NCBI GenBank assembly: GCA_022562295.1 | Contig: JADFPO010000018.1 | Coordinates: 1-44,971, forward strand | Reading direction: 5' to 3' | Source of the DNA: Gemmatimonadota bacterium | Lineage (GTDB): Bacteria > Gemmatimonadota > Gemmatimonadetes > Gemmatimonadales > GWC2-71-9 | DNA: 44,971 nt | Shown here: piece after piece, positions 32,899 to 40,270 of the stretch | How positions within the stretch are numbered: position 1 is the first letter of the stretch | Layout of the letters: each line of letters opens with the position of its first letter | The notes under the pieces: generated by a model | Database searches by the model: none | Seen by the model: only the letters and a program-made list of their open reading frames with translations | Told to the model about the DNA's origin: nothing | Position numbers and translations under genes: made by a program

Positions 32899-33779
32899 AC
32901 GAGCGGGAGATCGACGAACTGGCGCGCGCCGTGGTCGAACGCCTGGGAGTACCACCCGGATTTGGGGGAGGAGGGAGGAGGGAGGAGGGAGGAGGAATAC
33001 GGGGTGGTTGGGGGTGGCCCCCTCCCTCCTCCCCCCTCCCTCCGTCCGATATCACATTAGCCGGTCTGGTGGACCATACTCTGCTGGCAGCCGACGCGAC
33101 GCGAGCGGATATCGAGCGACTGTGTGATGAAGCGCTGGCGCATCGCTTCGCGGCGGTGTGCGTCAACGGCGGGTGGGTGTCGCTTTGTGCGGGGCGGTTG
33201 CTGGGCAGTGGGGTGAAAGTCGCCGCGGTAGTCGGATTTCCGCTCGGTGCGACGACGTCGTCCGCGAAGGCGTTCGAGGCACGGAATCTCGTCGACGAAG
33301 GGGCGGACGAGCTGGACATGGTTGCCCCGATCGGTCGCCTGCTCGACGGAGATTGGGACTACGTCGAAGCTGATATCTCGGGTGTGGTACGATCCTGCGG
33401 TGGGCGAATCGTGAAGGTCATTCTCGAGACGGCCGTCTTGACGCCCATTGAAATAGTGAAGGCATCGGCGTTAGCGAAGGAAGCCGGGGCGTCGTTCGTC
33501 AAGACGTCGACCGGGTTCCACGCGGCCGGCGGTGCGACCGTGGAAGCCGTGGCGCTGATGCGAGAGGCCGTGGGGAGGGGGGGAACCATCGGGGTCAAAG
33601 CGTCCGGCGGTATTCATAGCTGTGCCAGCGCGCTGCAGATGCTGGGCGCCGGCGCGTCGCGGCTTGGAACATCGTCCGGCGTATCGCTGGTCGAATGCAT
33701 CGGTGTCGATGCGCATCCATTCGACGACCTCGTAGCCCATCCGGCACGGCACGCAGCGGCGTGTAGATTTTGTGACTAG
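32895..33779 (+). CDS. deoC: Deoxyribose-phosphate aldolase with putative encapsulation peptide
   Basis: DeoC cleaves 2-deoxyribose-5-phosphate to acetaldehyde and glyceraldehyde-3-phosphate. The start is GTG 32895, overlapping the vertex-protein stop; 294 residues. The aldolase domain (about 52-294) is complete: Asp141 in DELDMVAPIG, Schiff-base Lys203 in FVKTSTGFHAAGG, and Lys235 in GVKASGGI. Ahead of it, residues 1-18 (NEREIDELARAVVERLG) form a short amphipathic helix like the targeting peptides of BMC cargo enzymes. It is joined by a Gly/Arg/Pro-rich linker (19-51) that ordinary DeoC lacks. The linker is encoded by a 15-bp palindrome with G-rich and C-rich arms. The inference is that it is cargo in a shell, containing the acetaldehyde. 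Confidence 0.93.
   Translation: MNEREIDELARAVVERLGVPPGFGGGGRREEGGGIRGGWGWPPPSSPLPPSDITLAGLVDHTLLAADATRADIERLCDEALAHRFAAVCVNGGWVSLCAGRLLGSGVKVAAVVGFPLGATTSSAKAFEARNLVDEGADELDMVAPIGRLLDGDWDYVEADISGVVRSCGGRIVKVILETAVLTPIEIVKASALAKEAGASFVKTSTGFHAAGGATVEAVALMREAVGRGGTIGVKASGGIHSCASALQMLGAGASRLGTSSGVSLVECIGVDAHPFDDLVAHPARHAAACRFCD
32964..33043. repeat. G/A-rich and C/T-rich inverted repeat inside deoC
   Basis: GGGGGAGGAGGGAGG (32964-32978) is perfectly complementary to CCTCCCTCCTCCCCC (33021-33035). Further GGAGG words follow on the left (to 32997) and CCTCC words on the right (33018-33043). The element is in frame and encodes the Gly/Arg/Glu then Pro/Ser linker of DeoC. The G arm could also form a quadruplex on the plus strand. 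Confidence 0.8.
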
Positions 33780-33817
33780 CCGTTAGCTTCACGGCCAGTG
33801 TTTACTCCCATCGGCTC

Positions 33818-34045
33818 ATGAACGAACAGGTCAAGATCTTCGTCAACGAACGCGGCGTTGAAATCCCGCCGGGCACGCCCGTCTCCGAAGCCGTCCGGGC
33901 GTTCGATGCGGCGCTGGGCGAAGCATTGCGTGCCGGTGCTGCGTACGTGACCGATGGGGTGGGCCGACGCATCGATGTCGCCAGCGTGGTGAACGAGGGA
34001 GCCATCCTTCGGGTCGTCAAGACCGCACGCCGTGTTGAGCGGTAG
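33818..34045 (+). CDS. Small protein with ThiS/MoaD-like (beta-grasp) look
   Basis: The 75-residue protein starts at ATG 33818. The opening VKIFVNERGVEIPPGTPVSEAVRAFD matches the first hairpin and helix of the ubiquitin-like ThiS/MoaD fold. It continues with AYVTDGVGRRIDVASVVNEGAILRVV, suggesting the remaining strands. It lacks the C-terminal Gly-Gly that sulfur carriers need, ending in KTARRVER, so a thiocarboxylate role is unlikely. It sits 38 bases after deoC and 12 bases before adenosine deaminase, inside the operon, so it may bind one of these enzymes or the shell. The family name is not known to me. Confidence 0.6.
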   Translation: MNEQVKIFVNERGVEIPPGTPVSEAVRAFDAALGEALRAGAAYVTDGVGRRIDVASVVNEGAILRVVKTARRVER

Positions 34046-34057
34046 CGCGGCGGCGTT

Positions 34058-35083
34058 TTGACGGTCACGAGAGAACTGATCCGACGATTGCCGAAGGCCG
34101 AGTTGCACGTGCATCTGGACGGCTGTCTCCGGCCTGCGACGATGCTCGAACTTGCCGAGGAGGCTGGCGTTGCGCTTCCAGCGAACGACGCCGAAGCGCT
34201 GGCCGAGGCCATGCTGGTGCGTCACGCCAACAGCGTAGAGGAGTACCTCGAGCGCTATCGGTACACGGTGGCAGTGTTGCAGACTCCGGCGGCACTCGAG
34301 CGTGTCGCGTACGAATTCGTGGTAGATGTCGCGCGGGAGAACGTACGCTACGTAGAGGTGAGGTTCGGCCCCGCCCTGCACGTCCCGGCGATGAGCTTGG
34401 CGCAGGCGATCGAGGCGCCGTTGGCGGGAATCAAGCGCGCCACCGAGGAGACGGGTACTCGCGTGTCGTTGATCGCCTGCGCGCTGCGAACGATGTCCCC
34501 ATCCATCTCGAACGACGTGGCACACGCGGCGGTGGACTATCGAGATGAAGGAGTGGTCGCCTTCGACCTGGCGGGTTCGGAGCGGGGGCATCCAGCTCGC
34601 GATCACGCGGCGTCCTTCCGATATGCCTCACGACACGGTCTTCACTGCACGTGTCACGCCGGGGAGGGAGACGGTCCGGACTCGGTTCGTCAGGCGCTGC
34701 ACGATTGCGGCGCCACGCGGATCGGTCACGGGACGCGCATCCTGGAAGACCCGACCCTCGAGAGGTACGTTTGCGAGCGTCGGATACCCTTGGAAGTGTG
34801 CCTATCCTCCAATGTGCACACCAGGACTGTCGAGGCAGCGGCGGCCCACCCGGTGCGGCGGTATATGGATGCCGGCTGCGTCGTGACTCTGAATACGGAT
34901 GGCCGTTTGATGGATGGCGTATCACTCACAGACGAATTGTGGATGGCCCATACGGAGTTGGGTTTCACCCGCGAGGAGATCGATCGAGTGATCGTGAACA
35001 CGTTCGAAAGCGCGTTCCTGCCGGATGGAGTGAAGACGGATCTAGTCGCGCAGGTAAAGAGAGAGCTGGGAGAGATATCGTGA
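34058..35083 (+). CDS. add: Adenosine deaminase
   Basis: The enzyme hydrolytically deaminates adenosine and deoxyadenosine to inosine and deoxyinosine. The start is TTG 34058 (MTVTRELIRRLPKAELHVHL), 341 residues. Zinc and catalytic residues are present: His17 and His19 (HVHLDG), His200 and Glu203 (CHAGEGDGP), His224 (IGHGTR) and Asp281. Where animal and E. coli enzymes read NTDDP, this one has NTDGRLMDGVSLT, the pattern close to actinobacterial ADAs (NTDNRLMSG). The stop overlaps the GTG start of the transporter gene. It supplies 6-oxopurine nucleosides to the phosphorylase encoded two genes later. A close homologue such as an aminofutalosine deaminase cannot be fully excluded. Confidence 0.9.
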   Translation: MTVTRELIRRLPKAELHVHLDGCLRPATMLELAEEAGVALPANDAEALAEAMLVRHANSVEEYLERYRYTVAVLQTPAALERVAYEFVVDVARENVRYVEVRFGPALHVPAMSLAQAIEAPLAGIKRATEETGTRVSLIACALRTMSPSISNDVAHAAVDYRDEGVVAFDLAGSERGHPARDHAASFRYASRHGLHCTCHAGEGDGPDSVRQALHDCGATRIGHGTRILEDPTLERYVCERRIPLEVCLSSNVHTRTVEAAAAHPVRRYMDAGCVVTLNTDGRLMDGVSLTDELWMAHTELGFTREEIDRVIVNTFESAFLPDGVKTDLVAQVKRELGEIS

Positions 35084-36462
35084 CGGTGCTGTGGTTGACC
35101 CAAGGGGCGGCTGATCAACTTGGTGCCGTGCGCGACGGGCTTGGAACGCCGCTGCTCGCCCGTCTCATGGGAGTGGTCGGCATCGCCACCATGATCGGCA
35201 TCGCTTGGGCTTTGTCGGCCGATCGGCGCAAGGTGAACTGGCGCCTCGTGGGCATCGGTGTAGCGCTTCAAGCCCTATTCGGTACGATCGTTTTGAAGAC
35301 CGCGTTGGGCCAGGCGCTGTTCGACGGCGTCAACACGGTGTTCGGTCAGCTTCTGGCGTTTACGGAACACGGCTCCCGTTTCGTATTCGGCAACCTGGTG
35401 CGAAACAACGTCCCGGTCGGCGGAGTGGTTGGTACGCCGGCCGACATGGCGCCACTTCAATCCACCGAGGTGTGGGCCAATACCGGCGCCTATTTCGCGT
35501 TCAGTGTCCTGCCCACGATCATCTTTTTCTCCTCCTTGATATCCGTGCTGTATTACCTCGGCGTGATGCAGAAGATGGTGGGCGGGATCGCGTGGGTGAT
35601 GCAACGGACGATGCGCACGTCAGGTGCGGAGACGCTCTCAGTGGCGGGAAACATTTTCGTGGGTCCAACCGAGGCCCCGCTGTTGATCAGGCCGTTCATC
35701 GGCAAGATGACCGAGTCCGAACTCAATACGGTGATGGTGGGCGGTTTCGCCACGATCGCCGGCGGCGTGATGGCGGCGTATGTGGGAATGCTCTCGCCCT
35801 ACTTTCCGGAGATCGCCGGTCACCTGTTCACGGCCAGCGTGATGAACGCTCCCGCCGCCTTGGTGATCTCGAAACTGCTCGTCCCCGAGGTGGGCGAACC
35901 GGCTACCACCTCTCGAACAAAACTCAAGGTCGAGCGGACGGAAACCAACGTCATCGAGGCCGCGGCGGCCGGTGCGTCGCAAGGACTGCAGTTGGCTCTC
36001 AACGTCGGAGCCATGTTGATCGCGTTTGTCGCCCTCCTAGCCATGGTCAACTTTGGGGTCGGCGCTGTCGGAGGCATGGTGGGGGCGGAGAGCCTGACGC
36101 TCGAAGCAATGCTCGGGTGGATGTTCGCCCCGCTGGTGTGGCTGATGGGCGTGCCGTGGAGCGATGCCGGTCTCGTGGGAAGCCTCATCGGCGTCAAAGT
36201 GATCGCTACGGAGTTCGTCGCGTATCTGCAATTGGCGGGGGTCCTGGATACGGCCGGGAGCTTGTCACCGCGCGGGTCGGTGATTGCAGTGTACGCGCTG
36301 CTCGGGTTCGCAAATATTCCCACGATCGCGATTCAGATCGGAGGAATCGGCGGGATAGCACCCAAACGCCGCGGAGATCTCTCGCGCCTGGGACTGAAGG
36401 CGATGGTTGGTGGCAATCTGGCGGCGTTCATGTCGGCGAGTTTGGCGGGCATGCTGGCGTAA
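35080..36462 (+). CDS. nupC: Concentrative nucleoside transporter (NupC/CNT family)
   Basis: The start is GTG 35080, overlapping the add stop (GTGA), giving 460 residues with about ten helices. CNT landmarks are visible: NVPVGGVVGTPADM, the substrate loop GPTEAPLLIRPFIGKMTESEL, GGFATIAGGVMAAYVGML, and the late GVKVIATEFVAYLQL followed by GFANIPTIAIQIGG. The usual signature is NEFVA; here the Asn, which contacts the ribose in characterised members, is Thr (TEFVA, 36190-36225). It imports nucleosides with sodium or protons. Extra length between helices 3 and 5 (NNVPVGGVVGTPADMAPLQSTEVWANTGA) is longer than in E. coli NupC. It feeds the add/PNP/deoC pathway. Confidence 0.9.
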   Translation: MTVLWLTQGAADQLGAVRDGLGTPLLARLMGVVGIATMIGIAWALSADRRKVNWRLVGIGVALQALFGTIVLKTALGQALFDGVNTVFGQLLAFTEHGSRFVFGNLVRNNVPVGGVVGTPADMAPLQSTEVWANTGAYFAFSVLPTIIFFSSLISVLYYLGVMQKMVGGIAWVMQRTMRTSGAETLSVAGNIFVGPTEAPLLIRPFIGKMTESELNTVMVGGFATIAGGVMAAYVGMLSPYFPEIAGHLFTASVMNAPAALVISKLLVPEVGEPATTSRTKLKVERTETNVIEAAAAGASQGLQLALNVGAMLIAFVALLAMVNFGVGAVGGMVGAESLTLEAMLGWMFAPLVWLMGVPWSDAGLVGSLIGVKVIATEFVAYLQLAGVLDTAGSLSPRGSVIAVYALLGFANIPTIAIQIGGIGGIAPKRRGDLSRLGLKAMVGGNLAAFMSASLAGMLA

Positions 36463-36487
36463 TGGCAACGGATGCCATGGACAAAGA

Positions 36488-36565
36488 AGGTGTCAGGTGG
36501 CAGGTGTCAGGTCCTTCACTATCAACATCAGCGACTGAAACCTGACACCTGAAACCCGTTTTTTT
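36488..36565. terminator. Palindromic repeat with T tract between nupC and PNP genes
   Basis: AGGTGTCAGGT occurs twice in tandem (36488-36498, 36502-36512). CAGGTGTCAGGT at 36501-36512 is perfectly complementary to ACCTGACACCTG at 36540-36551 (27-base loop), and T7 follows at 36559-36565. The layout can act as an intrinsic terminator or attenuator reducing readthrough into the PNP gene. It is also of the word-palindrome class seen at 1762-1853 and 32964-33043. Confidence 0.55.
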
Positions 36566-36599
36566 CTCTGATTCAGTAGCTATCCCGGGGACGCACGCG

Positions 36600-37400
36600 A
36601 TGAACGCGACGACGGCATTTCTCAGAGGACGAGTCGGATCGCGGGAGCCACGTGTCGGTATCGTGTTGGGGTCGGGACTCGGAGGCCTCGCTGACGCCGT
36701 CGAGGAATCGCTGGTAGTCCGCTATGCCGACATTCCCGGTTTTCCCGACTCGAGTGTCGCCGGACACAGGGGCGAGTTGGTCTTCGGGCGGATCGGTGAG
36801 ACGGAAGTCGTGTTGCAGGCCGGACGCTTCCACCTGTACGAAGGTCACGATCCTCAGACGGTCGTCTTGCCTGTGCGGACGTTCGCCGAACTCGGTGTCG
36901 AAACCCTGATCGTCACGAATGCTGCCGGCGGCATTTGCCCGACGTTCAGTCCTCCGGTTCTCATGCTGATTGCGGACCACATCAACCTGATGTGGCGGAA
37001 TCCATTGCTCGGACGGGTCGGGGCTGGGGAGTCACGTTTTCCGGACATGTCCGAACCATACTGCCCGTCGCTTCGGACGTTGGCGCGGCGGCGGGCTCTC
37101 GAGGTCGGCGTCTCGCTCGAGGAAGGCGTGTATGCAGGTGTGTTGGGCCCGAACTATGAGACGCCAGCCGAGATTCGCATGCTGAGCCGGCTGGGCGCCG
37201 ATGCCGTCGGCATGTCCACCGTGCCGGAGGTCATCGCTGCTCGTGCCAGGGGCATGAGGGTGCTTGGGATCTCTACGATCACGAATCTCGCCAGCGGGAT
37301 TTCGCCGTCGAAGCTGGATCATACCGAGGTTCTCGCTGCCGGTGCCGCGGTGACGAACTCGCTGGAGGCGGTGGTGCGCGGCGTACTCGGGGCGCCGTAG
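36600..37400 (+). CDS. Purine nucleoside phosphorylase (trimeric, 6-oxopurine type)
   Basis: PNP splits inosine, guanosine and their deoxy forms with phosphate, giving the base and (deoxy)ribose-1-phosphate. The 266 residues show VGIVLGSGLGGLADAV, VAGHRGELVFGRI, GRFHLYEGHD, VTNAAGGI, the substrate loop VLGPNYETPAEIRML, VGMSTVPEVIAARA and ISTITNLASGI. The Glu of NYET and Asn of ITN correspond to the two residues that select 6-oxopurines in trimeric PNPs, fitting a place after adenosine deaminase. ATG 36600 is chosen; ribosome site weak. It is separated from nupC by 137 bases with a palindrome. A phosphopentomutase to link it with DeoC is not in the window. Confidence 0.93.
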   Translation: MNATTAFLRGRVGSREPRVGIVLGSGLGGLADAVEESLVVRYADIPGFPDSSVAGHRGELVFGRIGETEVVLQAGRFHLYEGHDPQTVVLPVRTFAELGVETLIVTNAAGGICPTFSPPVLMLIADHINLMWRNPLLGRVGAGESRFPDMSEPYCPSLRTLARRRALEVGVSLEEGVYAGVLGPNYETPAEIRMLSRLGADAVGMSTVPEVIAARARGMRVLGISTITNLASGISPSKLDHTEVLAAGAAVTNSLEAVVRGVLGAP

Positions 37401-37460
37401 GCATGGCGGTCAGTCTGTGGGCCGGCACGGCACGGTTGTCCGCCTGCCTGTCCCCACTAG

Positions 37461-37485
37461 TGCAACCTTCTCAACCCGTGCTGTG
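37461..37485 (+). promoter_or_regulatory. Possible ECF-type autoregulated promoter
   Basis: TGCAACCTTC at 37461-37470, with an AAC core, and TGTC at 37482-37485 are spaced about 15 bases, like the AAC and CGTC blocks of many ECF promoters, 46 bases before the sigma gene. It is a pattern match only, without a second copy in the window to support it. Confidence 0.3.
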
Positions 37486-37530
37486 TCCCACAATCAGAAC
37501 CAAATGCTTTGACCCCAGCCGTGGAGTGAG

Positions 37531-38073
37531 GTGGACGAGCCGGAACTGATCTCCCGGGTTCGACGGGGGGACGCCGTTGCAGAGCGTGAGCTGTATGAGG
37601 CGCATGTGGACCGCGTGTATCGACTGGCCTACCGAATGGCCGGGGACGACGTGCTGGCTCAGGATATCACCCAGGACACGTTCATTCGGGCCTTCGACCG
37701 GATCCACGACTTTCGAGGCGACTCGGCCTTCGGGACGTGGCTCCACGCGGTGGGGAACTCCGTGGCCCTCAACACGCTGCGCAAGGTGAAGCGGTTTCGC
37801 TCGCGGGAGGCAGATCTGGATGAGGCGCGGGCGGTCGGCGATGCGACGTTGGAAGCCGAACCGGATCTCCGGGCGCGGCTCCGCGCGGCGATAGACGACC
37901 TGCCGCACAAGTATCGGGTGGTGTTCATCATGCACGATGTCGAGGGGTACAAGCATCACGAAATTGCGGAGAGTTTGGGAATGCCAGTGGGGACTTCGAA
38001 GGCGCAGTTGTCGAGAGCCCGGGCTAGGCTCAGGGAATCCTTGGCGGAATTTGCCCAGGAGTGGGTGTCATGA
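37531..38073 (+). CDS. ECF RNA polymerase sigma factor
   Basis: The 180-residue sigma-70 family member has only regions 2 and 4. Region 2 runs from LYEAHVDRVYRLAYRMAGDD through AQDITQDTFIRAFDRIHDFRGDSAFGTWLHAVGNSVALNTLRK. Region 4 has LPHKYRVVFIMHDVEGYKHHEIAESLGMPVGTSKAQLSRARARLRE with the helix-turn-helix. The start is GTG 37531 after GGAGTGAG. The stop overlaps the ATG of the next gene, a membrane protein in the position of an anti-sigma factor. The three HEAT genes beyond are probably its regulon or its signal-sensing partners. Confidence 0.92.
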   Translation: MDEPELISRVRRGDAVAERELYEAHVDRVYRLAYRMAGDDVLAQDITQDTFIRAFDRIHDFRGDSAFGTWLHAVGNSVALNTLRKVKRFRSREADLDEARAVGDATLEAEPDLRARLRAAIDDLPHKYRVVFIMHDVEGYKHHEIAESLGMPVGTSKAQLSRARARLRESLAEFAQEWVS

Positions 38074-38714
38074 CGGACGAAAAGTTCACGGAATTCATCA
38101 AGAAGACGGCTCAGGATTACAATCGGCCGCCTGAGGCGCCCCGGGCCGAGATGTGGGCTCGGATCGAAGCGGTGCGGGCAAAGCGTCGCGGCGAGCGGGA
38201 ACTCGAGCGTCAGGCCAGGCCGTGGCTGCGTTGGGGGCTCGCGGCCGCGGCGGTGTTGGCGGTCGGCATCGGGATCGGTCGGCTCATGGCGCCGCCGAAC
38301 AGCAGTGTGACCTCCACGGCCGTCGCTGCGGCGGCGGATGTAGCTCAGCCCGACGGGCTCGTGTTCCGGGTGGTTGCAACGGAATACCTGGCGCGCACGG
38401 ATGCATTCCTTTCTCTGTTTCGCGTGGAAGCGAGACTCGGAACGGCCGACCTCCAAGTGGCCGATTGGGCTCGTGAGCTGCTGACCACGGCGAGGTTGAT
38501 GATTGACTCTCCAGCGGCGGAAGATGCGATGCTGCGAGAGCTGTTGGAGGACCTCGAGCTGATACTGGTGCAGATCGCTCAGTACACGTCGGGCGAGAGC
38601 AGCGCCGAACTGGATTTTATCGAACAAGGACTCGAAGAGCGTGGCGTGTTGCTTCGCCTCCAGGCCGCCTTGGCCATAGGCGATCACGCAGGCTTTGCGC
38701 AAGGAGCTATCTGA
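38070..38714 (+). CDS. Membrane-anchored anti-sigma-like protein
   Basis: The 214-residue protein starts at ATG 38070, overlapping the sigma factor stop (ATGA). The N-terminal 50 residues are charged and cytoplasmic (MTDEKFTEFIKKTAQDYNRP, then EMWARIEAVRAKRRGEREL). One membrane helix follows near 53-72 (WGLAAAAVLAVGIGIGRLM), then a periplasmic helical domain of about 140 residues with no Cys. It lacks the HxxxCxxC zinc motif of the common ZAS anti-sigma domain. The role is inferred from position and topology: bind the sigma factor until a periplasmic signal arrives. Its stop overlaps the start of the first HEAT gene (TGATG). Confidence 0.7.
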   Translation: MTDEKFTEFIKKTAQDYNRPPEAPRAEMWARIEAVRAKRRGERELERQARPWLRWGLAAAAVLAVGIGIGRLMAPPNSSVTSTAVAAAADVAQPDGLVFRVVATEYLARTDAFLSLFRVEARLGTADLQVADWARELLTTARLMIDSPAAEDAMLRELLEDLELILVQIAQYTSGESSAELDFIEQGLEERGVLLRLQAALAIGDHAGFAQGAI

Positions 38715-40270
38715 TGTCTGTGATATACTTGAGAGCCGCCGCCGTCTTCGTAGCGGCTACGGCACAGCCGCTGGCGGCACAGGTCGTCGGGTACCCCCTG
38801 GAGGCGGCCGCGGCCAGGTTGGAGGTGGCCATGAGCTCGTTGTCAGCTGTGGCCTCGGTGCTGGACGTGAGACAGATGTCACTCCGGGCATTCGCTCCGA
38901 ATATCGCGGCGGCCGAGCTGTCGTGGTCGACGGTCGGCCCCAGGCTTGCTGCCATGCGGTACGCGCAGGGGTTTCCTGCCCTGACGGTGGCCCGCGGCTC
39001 GAACGAATGGTTCCCTCAAGACACGGCGGATGCCGTGTATCGGAGGGCACGCACAGCCTTCAATGGTCGCAAATACCGAGAGGCGATCGAACTGTTCGGA
39101 GCGCTGCGCAACCAGTACCCCCAGTCCCGTTACGTGCCGCAGGCGATGTACTACGAAGCGTTCGCTTTGTCACGACTGGAGACCGAAGCTTCCTACAGAA
39201 CTGCGCTCACGGTGCTGGATCAATACCGCTCGCGGTTTCCGCGAGAGTCGAGTTCGGATGTCGAACAGTTGTACATCCGCATCCAAGGGCAATTGGCGCG
39301 ACGTGGGGATTCCGAAGCGGCGGCCGCGGTCGCCGCCCGGGCAGCGGAGTTGGCCCCGGGACCCGTAATCGTTGGTGCGGCGACGCGCGGGGCGCAGTCG
39401 CGGGCCGAGGACGACGTTCGGATGCAGGCCTTGAACGCCCTGATGCAGATGAACGCCGAGAACGCGATGCCGATTCTACGAGACGTTCTTGCCAACAAGG
39501 ACCCGGATCGGGTGCATCTCCGTCGGCGCGCCGTGTTTCTGGTGGCGCAGAAACGCACTGCGGGCAGGGAGGAAATCCTGTTGGAGGCGGCCCGTAACGA
39601 CCCGGATCTCGAGGTGCGCGAGCAAGCTGTGCAGTGGCTCTCGCAAGTTCGCACGGATCGGGCGGTGGCCGCACTGGATTCTATCCTACAGACAGCCACC
39701 GAGCGTTCTCTCCAGGAGAAGGCGATCTTTGCACTCTCCCAGCACCGTAGCGAGCGAGCCGGCGAGATCCTGCGTGCATATGCATTGCGAAGGGACGCGG
39801 ACGTCGAGCTTCGGTCATATGCGATCCAGTGGCTCGGCCAAAGCCGGGGCAACTCGGAGTTCTTGCGGCATCTCTTTCCACAGTTGGAGAACGGCGATCT
39901 AAAGGAACGAGCGCTGTTCGCCCTGTCGCAGCGCCGCACAGAGGAGAACGCGCAGTTTCTCTTTGGCATTGCCATGGATGAATCGGAAGACATACGCATG
40001 AGAACGCGCGCCCTGTTCTGGATGGGTCAGATGCGCGGTGTGAATCAAGATCTCTACACCCTGTACGACCGCGTCGACAACCGCGACATGAAAGAACAGC
40101 TCATTGCGGTGTACGGTCAGCGGCGGCGCGACAGCCTCGCGGTCGATCAGCTCATCGCCATCGCGCGGAACGAGCAGGATACCGAGCTTCGCGGCAAGGC
40201 CATTTTCTGGCTCGGCCAATCCCGCGATTCGCGGGCGATCGAAGTCCTTCGAGAGATCATAAACCGATGA
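38714..40270 (+). CDS. Exported TPR/HEAT-repeat protein, nine-repeat member
   Basis: The 518-residue protein has a signal peptide (LRAAAVFVAATAQPLAAQ). Residues about 105-200 form TPR-like helices (AVYRRARTAFNGRKYREAIELFGALRNQYP). From about 228 to the end there are some nine HEAT-like units of 31-33 residues. They alternate in the first helix between A(I/L)(F/Q)W(L/M)xQ and AxFALSQ: VREQAVQWLSQ, LQEKAIFALSQ, LRSYAIQWLGQ, LKERALFALSQ, MRTRALFWMGQ, and finally LRGKAIFWLGQS. HEAT solenoids bind proteins; no catalytic motif is seen. The stop overlaps the second HEAT gene by ATGA. It is probably periplasmic. Confidence 0.85.
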   Translation: MSVIYLRAAAVFVAATAQPLAAQVVGYPLEAAAARLEVAMSSLSAVASVLDVRQMSLRAFAPNIAAAELSWSTVGPRLAAMRYAQGFPALTVARGSNEWFPQDTADAVYRRARTAFNGRKYREAIELFGALRNQYPQSRYVPQAMYYEAFALSRLETEASYRTALTVLDQYRSRFPRESSSDVEQLYIRIQGQLARRGDSEAAAAVAARAAELAPGPVIVGAATRGAQSRAEDDVRMQALNALMQMNAENAMPILRDVLANKDPDRVHLRRRAVFLVAQKRTAGREEILLEAARNDPDLEVREQAVQWLSQVRTDRAVAALDSILQTATERSLQEKAIFALSQHRSERAGEILRAYALRRDADVELRSYAIQWLGQSRGNSEFLRHLFPQLENGDLKERALFALSQRRTEENAQFLFGIAMDESEDIRMRTRALFWMGQMRGVNQDLYTLYDRVDNRDMKEQLIAVYGQRRRDSLAVDQLIAIARNEQDTELRGKAIFWLGQSRDSRAIEVLREIINR

